63,467 nucleotides of DNA. Origin: Chloroflexota bacterium (lineage in GTDB: Bacteria; Chloroflexota; Anaerolineae; B4-G1). The stretch lies in contig JAAZAN010000181.1 in NCBI GenBank assembly GCA_012514315.1, forward strand, positions 1 through 63,467, in the 5' to 3' direction. Made by a program: the position numbers and the translations under genes. Below, one piece after another: positions 16,150-23,625 of this stretch. The notes beneath the pieces were generated by a model, which ran no database searches, was not told the origin of the DNA, and saw nothing but the letters and a program-made list of their open reading frames with translations. Every line of letters starts with the position of its first letter. Within the stretch, counting starts at the first letter, position 1.

Positions 16150-17583
16150 CTACAAGTCATCGAGCCGATAAACGCGCCGAGCCAGCCCGCACGCCAAGTC
16201 ATACATCATTTCCTGTGCGTCGTCCAGATCGACGATCCGCCGGAGCACCAGGCCGCCGACCCAGTCCGCACTCACCCTCCGCCACATCGCGTGACGGGCC
16301 GGGATCGAGAGGAACGCGCGCGTGTCGTCATTGAATCCCGCTGTGTTATACAGCCCTGCCGTCTCCATGACTCGGTCGAAGTAGCGCCGCATCCCGTTCA
16401 AGCTATCATGGAACCACCATGGCGGCCCCAGTCTGAGCGCCGGGTAGTGACCCGCCAGAGGAGCCAGCTCGCGGGAGTAGGCTGACTCATCGAGCGTGAA
16501 CAGAACAAGCCTGAGCCTGGAATCGTTGCCGTACTGCGCAAGCAGTGGTTGCAGATTCCGTGTGAACTCGCACAGGACCGGTATGTCCGCCCCTTTGTCC
16601 GGGCCGAAGCGTTTGCTCACCACCGGATTGTGATCGCGGTAGGCGCCCGCGTGCAACTGCATCACGAGTCCATCCTCAACACTCATACGGGCAAACTCCA
16701 TGAGCATATGCCCAGTGAACGCCCGAGCGTCGTCGTGGCTCGCCTGTCCTTTCAGTGCACGCTGGTATACAGCCTCCACGTCCAGTGGGCTCAGCTTCCT
16801 TGTGTACGGCTCGATCACCGCATGGTCTGTGGCAGTTGCACCAAAGGCCTTGAAATCTGCCCGCCGTGTCTCCAAGGCCTGAACAAACCCGGTGAAACGG
16901 CTGACGTCCACGCCGGTCATATCAGCCAAGCGATCCACCTGTCCAGACCAGCCGTCAGCGAGAATGTTGACCAAGGTATCTGGACGGAAGGTAGGGAGCA
17001 CACGGCCTGACCAGCCTGACGCCTGCAGAGCGCGGTGCGCATTCAGGCTATCGACGGCAGAATCGGTAGTGCACAGAACCTCGATATTGAACCTTTCATA
17101 CAGCTGACGCGGGCTAAACTCCGGCAGGGCTAGTCTCTCCGCGATTTCGTCATAGATGTCCTGAGCACTCCCCCCGTTCAGTCTCTTTGACACGCCGAGC
17201 ACCCCGTGCAGCTCTTCGGTCAACCACAATCCCGTCGGCGTTCCCCGGAAGAGGTGGAAATGCTCCGCAAACGTCTGCCAGATACGACGATGGTCCTGCT
17301 CCACGCTCCCACCGTCGATCCGTGGAATGCCCAGACCTTCGAGCGGTATGCCCTGAGAGTACAACATGCGGAACACATAGTGATCAGGGACCAGCAGAAG
17401 CTGCGCTGGGGTCCCGAAGGAGTACTCGGCATCTGCGAACATACGCGGATCCACGTGGCCGTGTGGGCATACGAGCGGCAGGTCCGCCACCGACTCGTAC
17501 AAGCGCAGGGCCAGCCTCCGCTGTTCAGGAACTGGGCCAAAGAATCGGTCCTCTTCGGCCCAACCAGTGACTTCAGTCTGCAT
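16150..17583 (-). CDS. uxaC: Uronate (glucuronate/galacturonate) isomerase
   Basis: This 477-residue protein converts D-glucuronate to D-fructuronate and D-galacturonate to D-tagaturonate in the cytoplasm. Hallmarks are CPHGHVDPRMFADAEY near the N-terminus with the HxH metal ligands, LCTTDSAVDSL, MQLHAGAYRDHN, GPPWWFHDS and AGFNDDTRAFLSIPARHAMW. The length is normal for the family. The ATG at 17583 has AAGGTGG 5 nt upstream. It is the first gene of a run with two Gfo/Idh/MocA dehydrogenases, which may take the place of UxaB/UxuB reductases; no uxuA or uxaA dehydratase is in the window. Confidence 0.93.
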   Translation of the reverse strand: MQTEVTGWAEEDRFFGPVPEQRRLALRLYESVADLPLVCPHGHVDPRMFADAEYSFGTPAQLLLVPDHYVFRMLYSQGIPLEGLGIPRIDGGSVEQDHRRIWQTFAEHFHLFRGTPTGLWLTEELHGVLGVSKRLNGGSAQDIYDEIAERLALPEFSPRQLYERFNIEVLCTTDSAVDSLNAHRALQASGWSGRVLPTFRPDTLVNILADGWSGQVDRLADMTGVDVSRFTGFVQALETRRADFKAFGATATDHAVIEPYTRKLSPLDVEAVYQRALKGQASHDDARAFTGHMLMEFARMSVEDGLVMQLHAGAYRDHNPVVSKRFGPDKGADIPVLCEFTRNLQPLLAQYGNDSRLRLVLFTLDESAYSRELAPLAGHYPALRLGPPWWFHDSLNGMRRYFDRVMETAGLYNTAGFNDDTRAFLSIPARHAMWRRVSADWVGGLVLRRIVDLDDAQEMMYDLACGLARRVYRLDDL

Positions 17584-17694
17584 GTCAACCACCTTGATCG
17601 CTCAAACGATAATACACGGACATCGCTTCATCGACTGCCAAGACACACTAGCCCCACCTGACAGCCATACACAACAACACGCCGTCGACTATGA

Positions 17695-18084
17695 TCATTC
17701 CTGCACCCGTGACGTTAACCGCACATACCGACCATCAGGGTCGAGCACGCGGAAGTCGGTCAGGCCCCACGGACGTTTGCCCAATGGCCTGGCCACGAGC
17801 CAACCGGCTGCCTGCACTCGATCATACACCGCGTGCACATCGTCGACCTCGACCACAATCTCGATACCCAAGCCGATTCGTTCCCCGGCTTGCGGCTTGA
17901 CTGGATGGCCATCTGAAAGATGCGATATCGGCTGCAGATCCAACTGCACGGCCCCCATCCGCATCACTGTATACCCGTCGCCATGTACAGCAGCGCGGTC
18001 AAACCCCAAGACCCGTTCGTAGAAGTCGGTCGCCCCAGTCAGATCCCGCACAAACAACTCCAGCCTAAGGGTGGACATAGGCAT
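17695..18084 (-). CDS. VOC superfamily (glyoxalase/bleomycin-resistance-like) protein
   Basis: A 129-residue protein with the two beta-alpha-beta-beta-beta modules of the vicinal oxygen chelate fold. Module 1 is LRLELFVRDLTGATDFYERVLGF; module 2 is LGIEIVVEVDDVHAVYDRVQAAGW, ending FRVLDPDGRYVRLTSR. Members act as glyoxalases, dioxygenases or drug-binding proteins; the function cannot be told from sequence. The ATG has GGGAGGTG upstream. It lies about 110 bp after the peroxiredoxin gene and is followed by uxaC's upstream region, so it may be a separate transcript. Confidence 0.8.
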   Translation of the reverse strand: MPMSTLRLELFVRDLTGATDFYERVLGFDRAAVHGDGYTVMRMGAVQLDLQPISHLSDGHPVKPQAGERIGLGIEIVVEVDDVHAVYDRVQAAGWLVARPLGKRPWGLTDFRVLDPDGRYVRLTSRVQE

Positions 18085-18198
18085 AGTACACCTCCCAACC
18101 TACCTCCGCGGTGCTTATCAGCGGACACACTCAGCCCTCGGCAACAAACACAACCATCCGCTGAGGGCAGTTCGCCAGCGCACGATATCCCGCGGTAC

Positions 18199-18657
18199 CT
18201 AGAGCTCAATCAACTTCAAAGCAAGATCGGCTGTCTTCTCGGGCTTGACCTTGATCTCCGCGTCACTGATTCGCCCCTCCTCGTCGATCGCCACGTGGCT
18301 GCGGATGATTCCGATCGACGTCCTGCCGTACATCGACTTCTCACCCCAGACTCCATACGCCTCAGCCACTTCGTGGTCAGGATCCGACAACAGGATGAAT
18401 GGCAGGCTGTGTTTCTCGCGAAACCTGGCCAGAGCGGCCGGTGCATCGGGGCTGATTCCGATCACAACAACATCCCGGGACTCGACCTGTGGATACACAT
18501 CGCGGATTGCGCACGCCTGCCGTGTACACCCGGGAGTATCGGCCTTTGGGTAGAAGTAAAGCACAACCTTGTGACCTCGGAAGTCCGAGAGGCTCACGGG
18601 ACGCCCGTCATCGGCCGTCAGTCGAAAATCCGGCGCCATGTCCCCAACACTAACCAT
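18199..18657 (-). CDS. bcp: Thioredoxin-dependent peroxiredoxin, Bcp/PrxQ type
   Basis: A 152-residue cytoplasmic peroxidase that reduces hydrogen and organic peroxides with thioredoxin. It starts with [17 protein letters not shown] and has [20 protein letters not shown]. The peroxidatic cysteine is in the first CT and the resolving cysteine five residues later, which is the PrxQ-alpha arrangement. The C-terminal [13 protein letters not shown] helix is typical. The ATG has GGAG about 9 nt upstream. It follows the MBL-rhodanese gene by 31 bp, forming part of a redox/sulfur stress operon. Confidence 0.93.
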   Translation of the reverse strand: MVSVGDMAPDFRLTADDGRPVSLSDFRGHKVVLYFYPKADTPGCTRQACAIRDVYPQVESRDVVVIGISPDAPAALARFREKHSLPFILLSDPDHEVAEAYGVWGEKSMYGRTSIGIIRSHVAIDEEGRISDAEIKVKPEKTADLALKLIEL

Positions 18658-18688
18658 CGCGTCTCACTCCTTCTCAACCCGCATCCGC

Positions 18689-20047
18689 CTACCGCAGCGG
18701 ACACGTGATCGAACTCCATCCAGCCAATCCACCCAACACCACAGTGACATCGTCCCAGCCCTGTCGCTGCAGAAGGCTGGCCGCGATCATCGAACGCAAC
18801 CCACTGCCGCAGAACACCATGACGGGTCGATCGCGCGGTACTTCATCCATTCGCTCAACGAGCTGAGTGAGATGAATGTGATACGCGCCACCGATCTCGC
18901 CCTGGCCCGCCAGTTCGGAGTCACTGCGCACGTCCAGAATCCAGGCATTCGCACGCTCATCGAGCAGGTAACACAATCGTTGCACGGTAATCGTCGAGAT
19001 GGATTGACTTATGCGTCCACTGTTGTGCCAGGCCAACATGCCACCGCTGAGAATGCCGGCGACGTCATCGTATCCGAGACGGAGCAGTTGTCGTACAGTC
19101 GCATCAGATCCTTCATTCTCGTTGACAAGCTTAATTTGCTGATCATACGGAACGAACCAACCCACGAATCGTGACAGTCCACCCAACCAGATCGAGACAG
19201 CGCCAGGAACATGCGCAGCACTGTAGCCCAGCTCCATTCGCGTGTCGAGAATGATCGCCTGCTCAGACACGTTCTCGAACTCGTCCGGTCCCATAGGTCG
19301 GGCATATGGAAATGAGGCCGGCACATCCGCTCCCGACAGGTTCAGTGCCTCCATCCGACGGAAGTAGGGTGGCCGTTCGTGAACATGCGCAACACTCGCG
19401 ACGAAATCGTCGCGAGTCGTATGCTGGAGTCGCGGGTTGTGCCGTCTCTCCAATCCGATCGTGGTCCACGCGCGCTCAGCGATGGCCATCCCGCATACCG
19501 AACCCGAACCGTGACCAGGACACACAATGATCTCATCCCCCAACGGGAGCAACGTGCCAAAGATGGAGTCGTACAGATGATCAGCCATCTCATCCGTGCG
19601 CGTCACATCGACCAGGTCGACGCGTCCGACATCGCCAGCGAAGAGCGTGTCTCCGGTGAACACAATCCACGGCACGCCATCCTGGTCGTGAAGTAGGTAG
19701 CTCACCGAGCCCAACGTATGACCCGGAGTATCAAGCGCCCGAAGCCTGAGTTGTCCTATGCGCCACTCCTGCCCCGGCTCGACCGGTTCTCCATACTTGT
19801 AATCGAGTTGCCCATCGGCATGCCAGATCATCGCCCCCGTCCGGGCCGCCAGCGCGCAGGACCCGACCACGTAGTCCTCGTTACGATGTGTCTCCAAAAT
19901 TGTCGTGATGCGCAGGCCTTCGCGCATCGCCAGCTCGATGTACACACCGCAATCACGACGGGGATCAATGACCACAGCCTCTCTGCCATCTCCGATGATG
20001 TAGGAGTAGTGCGCCAGACCCGTTGATTCTACTCTTTCAAGCAGCAT
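18689..20047 (-). CDS. MBL-fold/rhodanese fusion, persulfide dioxygenase-like with altered metal motif
   Basis: 452 residues: an ETHE1-like metallo-beta-lactamase domain (1-240), then two rhodanese domains (about 265-355 and 360-452). The first rhodanese lacks a loop cysteine. The second has VFCGSGLRS with the active cysteine and a C-terminal VLGGLAGW. In persulfide dioxygenases the first metal motif is HxHxDH; here it is H54-R-N56-E-D58-Y59, so two histidine ligands are replaced by Asn and Tyr. The later ligands H110 (DTPGHT), D133 (TGDT) and PGHGSG are kept. Activity as a standard iron persulfide dioxygenase is therefore uncertain. The ATG has AGGGAG upstream. It is in line with OsmC, YbaK and Bcp genes. 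Confidence 0.82.
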   Translation of the reverse strand: MLLERVESTGLAHYSYIIGDGREAVVIDPRRDCGVYIELAMREGLRITTILETHRNEDYVVGSCALAARTGAMIWHADGQLDYKYGEPVEPGQEWRIGQLRLRALDTPGHTLGSVSYLLHDQDGVPWIVFTGDTLFAGDVGRVDLVDVTRTDEMADHLYDSIFGTLLPLGDEIIVCPGHGSGSVCGMAIAERAWTTIGLERRHNPRLQHTTRDDFVASVAHVHERPPYFRRMEALNLSGADVPASFPYARPMGPDEFENVSEQAIILDTRMELGYSAAHVPGAVSIWLGGLSRFVGWFVPYDQQIKLVNENEGSDATVRQLLRLGYDDVAGILSGGMLAWHNSGRISQSISTITVQRLCYLLDERANAWILDVRSDSELAGQGEIGGAYHIHLTQLVERMDEVPRDRPVMVFCGSGLRSMIAASLLQRQGWDDVTVVLGGLAGWSSITCPLR

Positions 20048-20091
20048 AGCATATCTCCCTGGAAAACAGCGGCAGACCCGGCCCGCCGCCG

Positions 20092-20574
20092 CTACGATCT
20101 GGTCGCTTCGATAGCCCGGGCGCCCGTAACACGCACCAGATCGGCCGTCGCCAGGCGCAGGTTTGCCCCGCGTCTGCCTGCACTGATCAAGACGTGGCTC
20201 TGCTCCATCACTCGACGATCCACCAGAATATCAAAGGGTTTGTTCAGCAGCGGCAACGCTGAGATACCGCCTACCTCCAGCCCAGTGAGCGACTCTGCCT
20301 CACGCATACTCGCCATCCGCACCTTCTTGTCGCCGACTGCCCGCGCAACGAGCTTCAGCGAAAGCTCGCGATCACCGGCCACCATGACCAGTAACGGCTG
20401 GCCACTCTCCCTCAAGGCAACAAGCGTCTTGACAACCTGCTCGATTGGATATCCAAGCTCTTGGGACACCCCCACCGCCGAATGGATCTCAGATGAAAAC
20501 GTGATCAGCTCATAGCGGACTCCGTGAGCGTCCAGAACTCGCATCGCATTCGTCTTTGCGCTCTTCTCCGTCAT
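20092..20574 (-). CDS. ybaK: YbaK/EbsC family aminoacyl-tRNA deacylase
   Basis: A 160-residue protein that hydrolyses mischarged tRNA, classically Cys-tRNA(Pro), in trans. It has the full YbaK fold: HSAVGVSQELGYPIEQVVKTLV, the VAGDRELSLKLVAR strand, GDKKVRMAS with the key lysine, and GGISALPLL. The start is the ATG at 20574 with AGGTG 6 nt upstream. The longer reading (19 codons more) overlaps the OsmC gene end. It sits directly after OsmC and 44 bp before the MBL-rhodanese gene. Confidence 0.88.
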   Translation of the reverse strand: MTEKSAKTNAMRVLDAHGVRYELITFSSEIHSAVGVSQELGYPIEQVVKTLVALRESGQPLLVMVAGDRELSLKLVARAVGDKKVRMASMREAESLTGLEVGGISALPLLNKPFDILVDRRVMEQSHVLISAGRRGANLRLATADLVRVTGARAIEATRS

Positions 20575-20631
20575 ATTGCACCTGACCCAGGGCACGTACA
20601 TCCACTGGCCCTCTATAGCTGCAGCCGCCAA

Positions 20632-21081
20632 CTATTCGTCTTTGGGTTCAACGCCCTCGCCCGCCAATAAGGACTTGACCGGGATACCATCCCTGAGCAT
20701 CTTGTGGATCGGACACTGCTTCGATATCGCCAGCAGCTTCCTGCGTTCATCAGGCGACAGATCACCGATCAGTACGATTTCCTCGGAGATCGACTCACGG
20801 TATTGCTCCACTTCAAGACACGTCTCACAGTCGTCGTCAAAAACGCGATCGTAGGTCAGACGAAGCTCGACCTGCTCCAGGCCGACCCCGTGGTACTCGG
20901 CATACGTGTTGAGCACGACTGCGGTGCACGCCCCCAAGCCGGCAAGCAGCATCCCGTATGGTGTGAGCTGAAAGACGTGCGCAACCGACTCCAACTGATC
21001 CGATTCTGGAGTGTGAGGGTCCGCCGCCAAAATCTCGGTCTCAAACTGGTAATTCTGTCGCACGACCACGTGTTCGCCCAT
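20632..21081 (-). CDS. OsmC family peroxide-reducing protein
   Basis: A 149-residue OsmC/Ohr-fold protein. The redox pair is C52 in LGACTAVVLNTYA and C123 in SKQCPIHKML, both in the family positions. The elongated central helix and YDRVFDDDC region fit the YhfA/OsmC-like branch, not Ohr. It reduces hydroperoxides using a small-thiol or lipoyl donor. The ATG at 21081 has AGGAGG 7 nt upstream, preferred over the TTG two codons earlier. It is first in a run OsmC-YbaK-MBL/rhodanese-Bcp. Confidence 0.87.
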   Translation of the reverse strand: MGEHVVVRQNYQFETEILAADPHTPESDQLESVAHVFQLTPYGMLLAGLGACTAVVLNTYAEYHGVGLEQVELRLTYDRVFDDDCETCLEVEQYRESISEEIVLIGDLSPDERRKLLAISKQCPIHKMLRDGIPVKSLLAGEGVEPKDE

Positions 21082-21206
21082 CGACAATCCTCCTCATGAC
21101 CCCGTGACACGTACTCGCCTTCCCTAAGATCGAGACAACACAGCCCAGTCGTCATCGAAGTCAAATGATCCCGCCCGCGAGATGGGAGCTAGGGCGTCAC
21201 CGCCAC

Positions 21207-22238
21207 CTAGAGCTCGATCATGACCTTGATCACGCCGTCCCTGAGAGACGCCACGAGATCAAACGCCTCTGCGCTCCGCTCCAAGGGGAACCGGTGCGTG
21301 ATCAGCGCCTGAAGATCCACGGCGTCTCGCGCCACCAGTGCCATCGCTCGCTTGTAGACGGCCTTCATTCGCCGCGACATCAGGATTGTCAAGCCTTTCC
21401 GGCGTGCATTGCCGGCAGAGAACGTCACCACGTCTTCTCGCGGGATACCGATGAGAACAACTCGCCCTGCAGGCTTCGCCATATGCACGGCCTGATCGAC
21501 CGCCTGCTCGCCCCACGCCGCTTCGAGCACCAAGTCTGCACCCCGACCTTGTGTCTGCGCGAGCAACCACGCCACGGGGTCCTCCGCATTCGGATCGCAC
21601 ACCGCCGTCGCACCCATCCTGAGCGCCATCTCACGTCGCTCCGGAATCGGCTCCATCACGTACACGGCGCCAGTGAACGATCGTGCACAGAGTTGCAGGG
21701 CCAAGAGGCCGATGGGACCCGCCCCCAGGATGGCCACGATGTCACCTGGCCGAACCTTGGCTAGAGTCAGGGCGTGCACGTCCACCCCGAGGGGCTCCAG
21801 CATCGCGCCATCATCGAATCCCAGCTCGTCGGGGATTGGTTCACACAGATGCGCTGGATGGACGTACCACTCGGACAGAGCACCCGGCACCGGCGCCGAT
21901 CCGGGGAACCGCACACTCGGGCAGCAGTTTGGGTTGCCCTCCTGGCAGGTCTCACACTGTCCGCACGGAATGGCTGGGTCGACCGCCACCCGAGTGCCGA
22001 CTGGAGGCCAGGTCACTCCGGGACCCAATGCCTCAACCTCTCCAGCGAACTCGTGCCCCAAGGTAAACGGAAGCTCAGGAACTGCGTCACCGATATGCCC
22101 ATCGACATAGTAATGCACATCTGAACCGCACACCCCCACAGCACGAACGCGGATCAACGCGTCGCCGGGCCCAGGTTCCGGTCGTGGCACGTCATCAACA
22201 CGAATGTCTCGTGGCCCATACAGCCTCACTGCTTTCAT
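21207..22238 (-). CDS. Zinc-dependent medium-chain alcohol (polyol/sorbitol-type) dehydrogenase
   Basis: 343 residues of the MDR family. The catalytic zinc cysteine is in VGVCGSDVHYY, followed by GHEFAGEVEALG. The structural zinc lobe has four cysteines in CGQCETCQEGNPNCC, and the NAD-binding loop is GAGPIGLLALQL with the acidic residue E in VMEPIPERRE. It is closest to sorbitol, xylitol or L-iditol dehydrogenases that oxidise polyols to ketoses. AGGAGG lies 4-5 nt before the ATG, and an extended -10 (TGCTATACT) lies upstream on this strand. It is probably monocistronic. Confidence 0.88.
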   Translation of the reverse strand: MKAVRLYGPRDIRVDDVPRPEPGPGDALIRVRAVGVCGSDVHYYVDGHIGDAVPELPFTLGHEFAGEVEALGPGVTWPPVGTRVAVDPAIPCGQCETCQEGNPNCCPSVRFPGSAPVPGALSEWYVHPAHLCEPIPDELGFDDGAMLEPLGVDVHALTLAKVRPGDIVAILGAGPIGLLALQLCARSFTGAVYVMEPIPERREMALRMGATAVCDPNAEDPVAWLLAQTQGRGADLVLEAAWGEQAVDQAVHMAKPAGRVVLIGIPREDVVTFSAGNARRKGLTILMSRRMKAVYKRAMALVARDAVDLQALITHRFPLERSAEAFDLVASLRDGVIKVMIEL

Positions 22239-22288
22239 AGTACCTCCTCAGAATCATCCTGGCACGCCACACCGGACGGCCTGCTGCA

Positions 22289-22297
22289 AGTATAGCA
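22289..22297 (-). promoter_or_regulatory. Extended -10 promoter of the polyol dehydrogenase gene
   Basis: On the minus strand the sequence is TGCTATACT (TATACT with a TGn extension). The predicted start near 22282 leaves a leader of about 44 nt with an AGGAGG ribosome site. Confidence 0.5.
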
Positions 22298-22491
22298 CAA
22301 TTGCCTCTCCAGGCGAACCGATTTCTGGACCAGTTCCGCAGACAACATAGCGCACTTGGACTCGGCTCCAAGTGTGTTGGCGGCCCCTTCGTGGCAGGTT
22401 TCGCCACCACATCCAGTGAGGTGGGAGGCAATGATCCGCCATATCTGGTGCTCGGCAGAGTCACCAGCATTATCTGCAACCGAGTCCGCGC

Positions 22492-22519
22492 TTGACACGG
22501 CGAGGTGTTGGGGTAGAAT
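22492..22519 (+). promoter_or_regulatory. Consensus promoter giving a leaderless plsC transcript
   Basis: TTGACA (22492) and TAGAAT (22514) are 16 bp apart. The predicted start is 6-7 bp after the -10, at about 22526, which is the A of the plsC ATG. The rest of the divergent interval 22239-22491 holds the dehydrogenase promoter and nothing else that I recognise. Confidence 0.65.
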
Positions 22520-22525
22520 TAGCGT

Positions 22526-23281
22526 ATGAGGAAGCGACTGCGAAATGTGCGCTATCCGCGTCGGCGGCTCCTCCGAAGCATACTTCACCGCATGGCACGC
22601 CTGGCGCTTGATGCGCTGACCGACCTAGATATCGTGGGCGAAGAGCACCTGCCGGCGACGGGACCTCTCCTGGTCGTTGCGAACCACTTCAGTTTCCTGG
22701 ACCCCGTGGCGATGGTTGCCGCAGCCCCCTGGCCTATCGAGTTTGTTGGCGGATTCCAGATGCCCAATGCCCCGACCACAGTCACCTGGATCCCGAAAGC
22801 GTGGGGGTACTTCCCGGTCTATCGCGGTACAGGTTCGCGCCAGGCGCTCATCGACGCCGAAGCAATCCTCCGGCAGAACGGCGTAATCGGGATCTTCCCC
22901 GAGGCAGGCAGTTGGGCCACGGTACTGAGGCCGGCCCGGCCCGGCGCCGCATTCCTCGCCGCCCGTACGGACGCGACAATTCTGCCGATGGGATTCGACG
23001 GGCTGACGGACGTGTTCCCACGCCTCAGAAGGGGACGACGTGCCACCGTAACGCTGCGCATCGGCAAGCCGTTTGGGCCGCTGCAGCTCGGCGGGCGTGG
23101 CCGTCAGTGTCGCGAACAGATTGAGGAAGCAGGCCACCGGATAATGGAACGCATCGCACAGTTGATCCCACCTGAGCGACGTGGCCACTACTCCAACGAT
23201 CCCGCTATCCGGCTGGCCGCGCAGGGCACTGAGATCTATCCGTGGGCAGACAGTCCTGAAGGTATGGGCATCACGCCGTAG
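22526..23281 (+). CDS. plsC: 1-acyl-sn-glycerol-3-phosphate acyltransferase (PlsC family)
   Basis: A 251-residue membrane-associated acyltransferase that adds the second acyl chain to lysophosphatidate. The catalytic HX4D motif is H54-FSFL-D59. The glycerol-phosphate loop is YRGTGSRQALIDA, and motif III is IFPEAGSW, a variant of FPEGT. A basic, amphipathic N-terminus (RKRLRNVRYPRRRLLRS) probably binds the membrane. The ATG is only 7 bp after the -10 hexamer and there is no ribosome site between them, so the mRNA appears leaderless. It lies upstream of, and separate from, the T-box threonine operon. Confidence 0.87.
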   Translation: MRKRLRNVRYPRRRLLRSILHRMARLALDALTDLDIVGEEHLPATGPLLVVANHFSFLDPVAMVAAAPWPIEFVGGFQMPNAPTTVTWIPKAWGYFPVYRGTGSRQALIDAEAILRQNGVIGIFPEAGSWATVLRPARPGAAFLAARTDATILPMGFDGLTDVFPRLRRGRRATVTLRIGKPFGPLQLGGRGRQCREQIEEAGHRIMERIAQLIPPERRGHYSNDPAIRLAAQGTEIYPWADSPEGMGITP

Positions 23282-23295
23282 TTGTCAGGGAATAC

Positions 23296-23323
23296 TTGCC
23301 TGTCCAGCATTTTGTGGTATCAT
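23296..23323 (+). promoter_or_regulatory. Promoter of the T-box/threonine operon
   Basis: TTGCCT (23296) and TATCAT (23318) are 16 bp apart, and the -10 has a TGn extension (TGGTATCAT). The predicted start is near 23330, just before the T-box stem I. Confidence 0.6.
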
Positions 23324-23329
23324 TGTGCT

Positions 23330-23592
23330 CCAATCAACTTATGCATGGCGTTGACCGGGACGAGTACTGTCTTGCGGCGGCATCAGAGAGAAGGGATCAC
23401 CGGCTGAAAGTCCCTCCGGCTTGGCAGACAGGAAAACCCCCCGAGAGCTGATCCCTCAAATCGCTCCGCGAGAGTATGGGAACACGGTAGGGTCCGTTAT
23501 CGCCCCAGAGTGTGGCGACAGGTTTCCTGTCACTGAACTTGGGTGGAACCACGCGGGAGACGACCCCTGCGCCCTGAGGCGCGGGGGTCGTT
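23330..23592 (+). promoter_or_regulatory. T-box riboswitch (transcriptional, predicted tRNA-Thr)
   Basis: The T-box itself is TGGGTGGAACCACGCGGG (about 23540-23557; family core GGGTGGNACCGCG). Stem I is recognisable: GAGTA at 23362-23366 is followed by CTGTCT, which pairs with AGACAG (23426-23431). The AG-bulge motif AGAGAG is at 23385 and the distal loop GGCTGAAAG at 23402. The loop across from GAGTA reads GAA, A, then ACC (23436-23438), the usual specifier place; ACC is a threonine codon. It precedes homoserine dehydrogenase and the rest of the threonine pathway. When tRNA-Thr is uncharged, antitermination should open the operon. The codon call is from hand alignment. Confidence 0.88.
23561..23590 (+). 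terminator. T-box-controlled intrinsic terminator
   Basis: A 13-bp stem (23561-23573 with 23578-23590, one G-U pair) with a CTGA loop, followed by TTTG. It competes with the antiterminator formed by the T-box just upstream. Confidence 0.8.
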
Positions 23593-23625
23593 TGCATACA
23601 CTGATCGTTCATCAGGAGGGTCACG

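Noticed and set aside
17593..17694. Promoter for uxaC with TTGGCA and TATTAT
   Set aside because: The spacer is about 21 bp, too long for a sigma70 promoter, and the TGn extension is not in register.
18118..18180. Inverted repeats TCAGCGGA/TCCGCTGA with a second CCCTC/GAGGG option between Bcp and VOC genes
   Set aside because: The pairings compete but match no known riboswitch and no T tract follows, so I could not call it a regulator or terminator.
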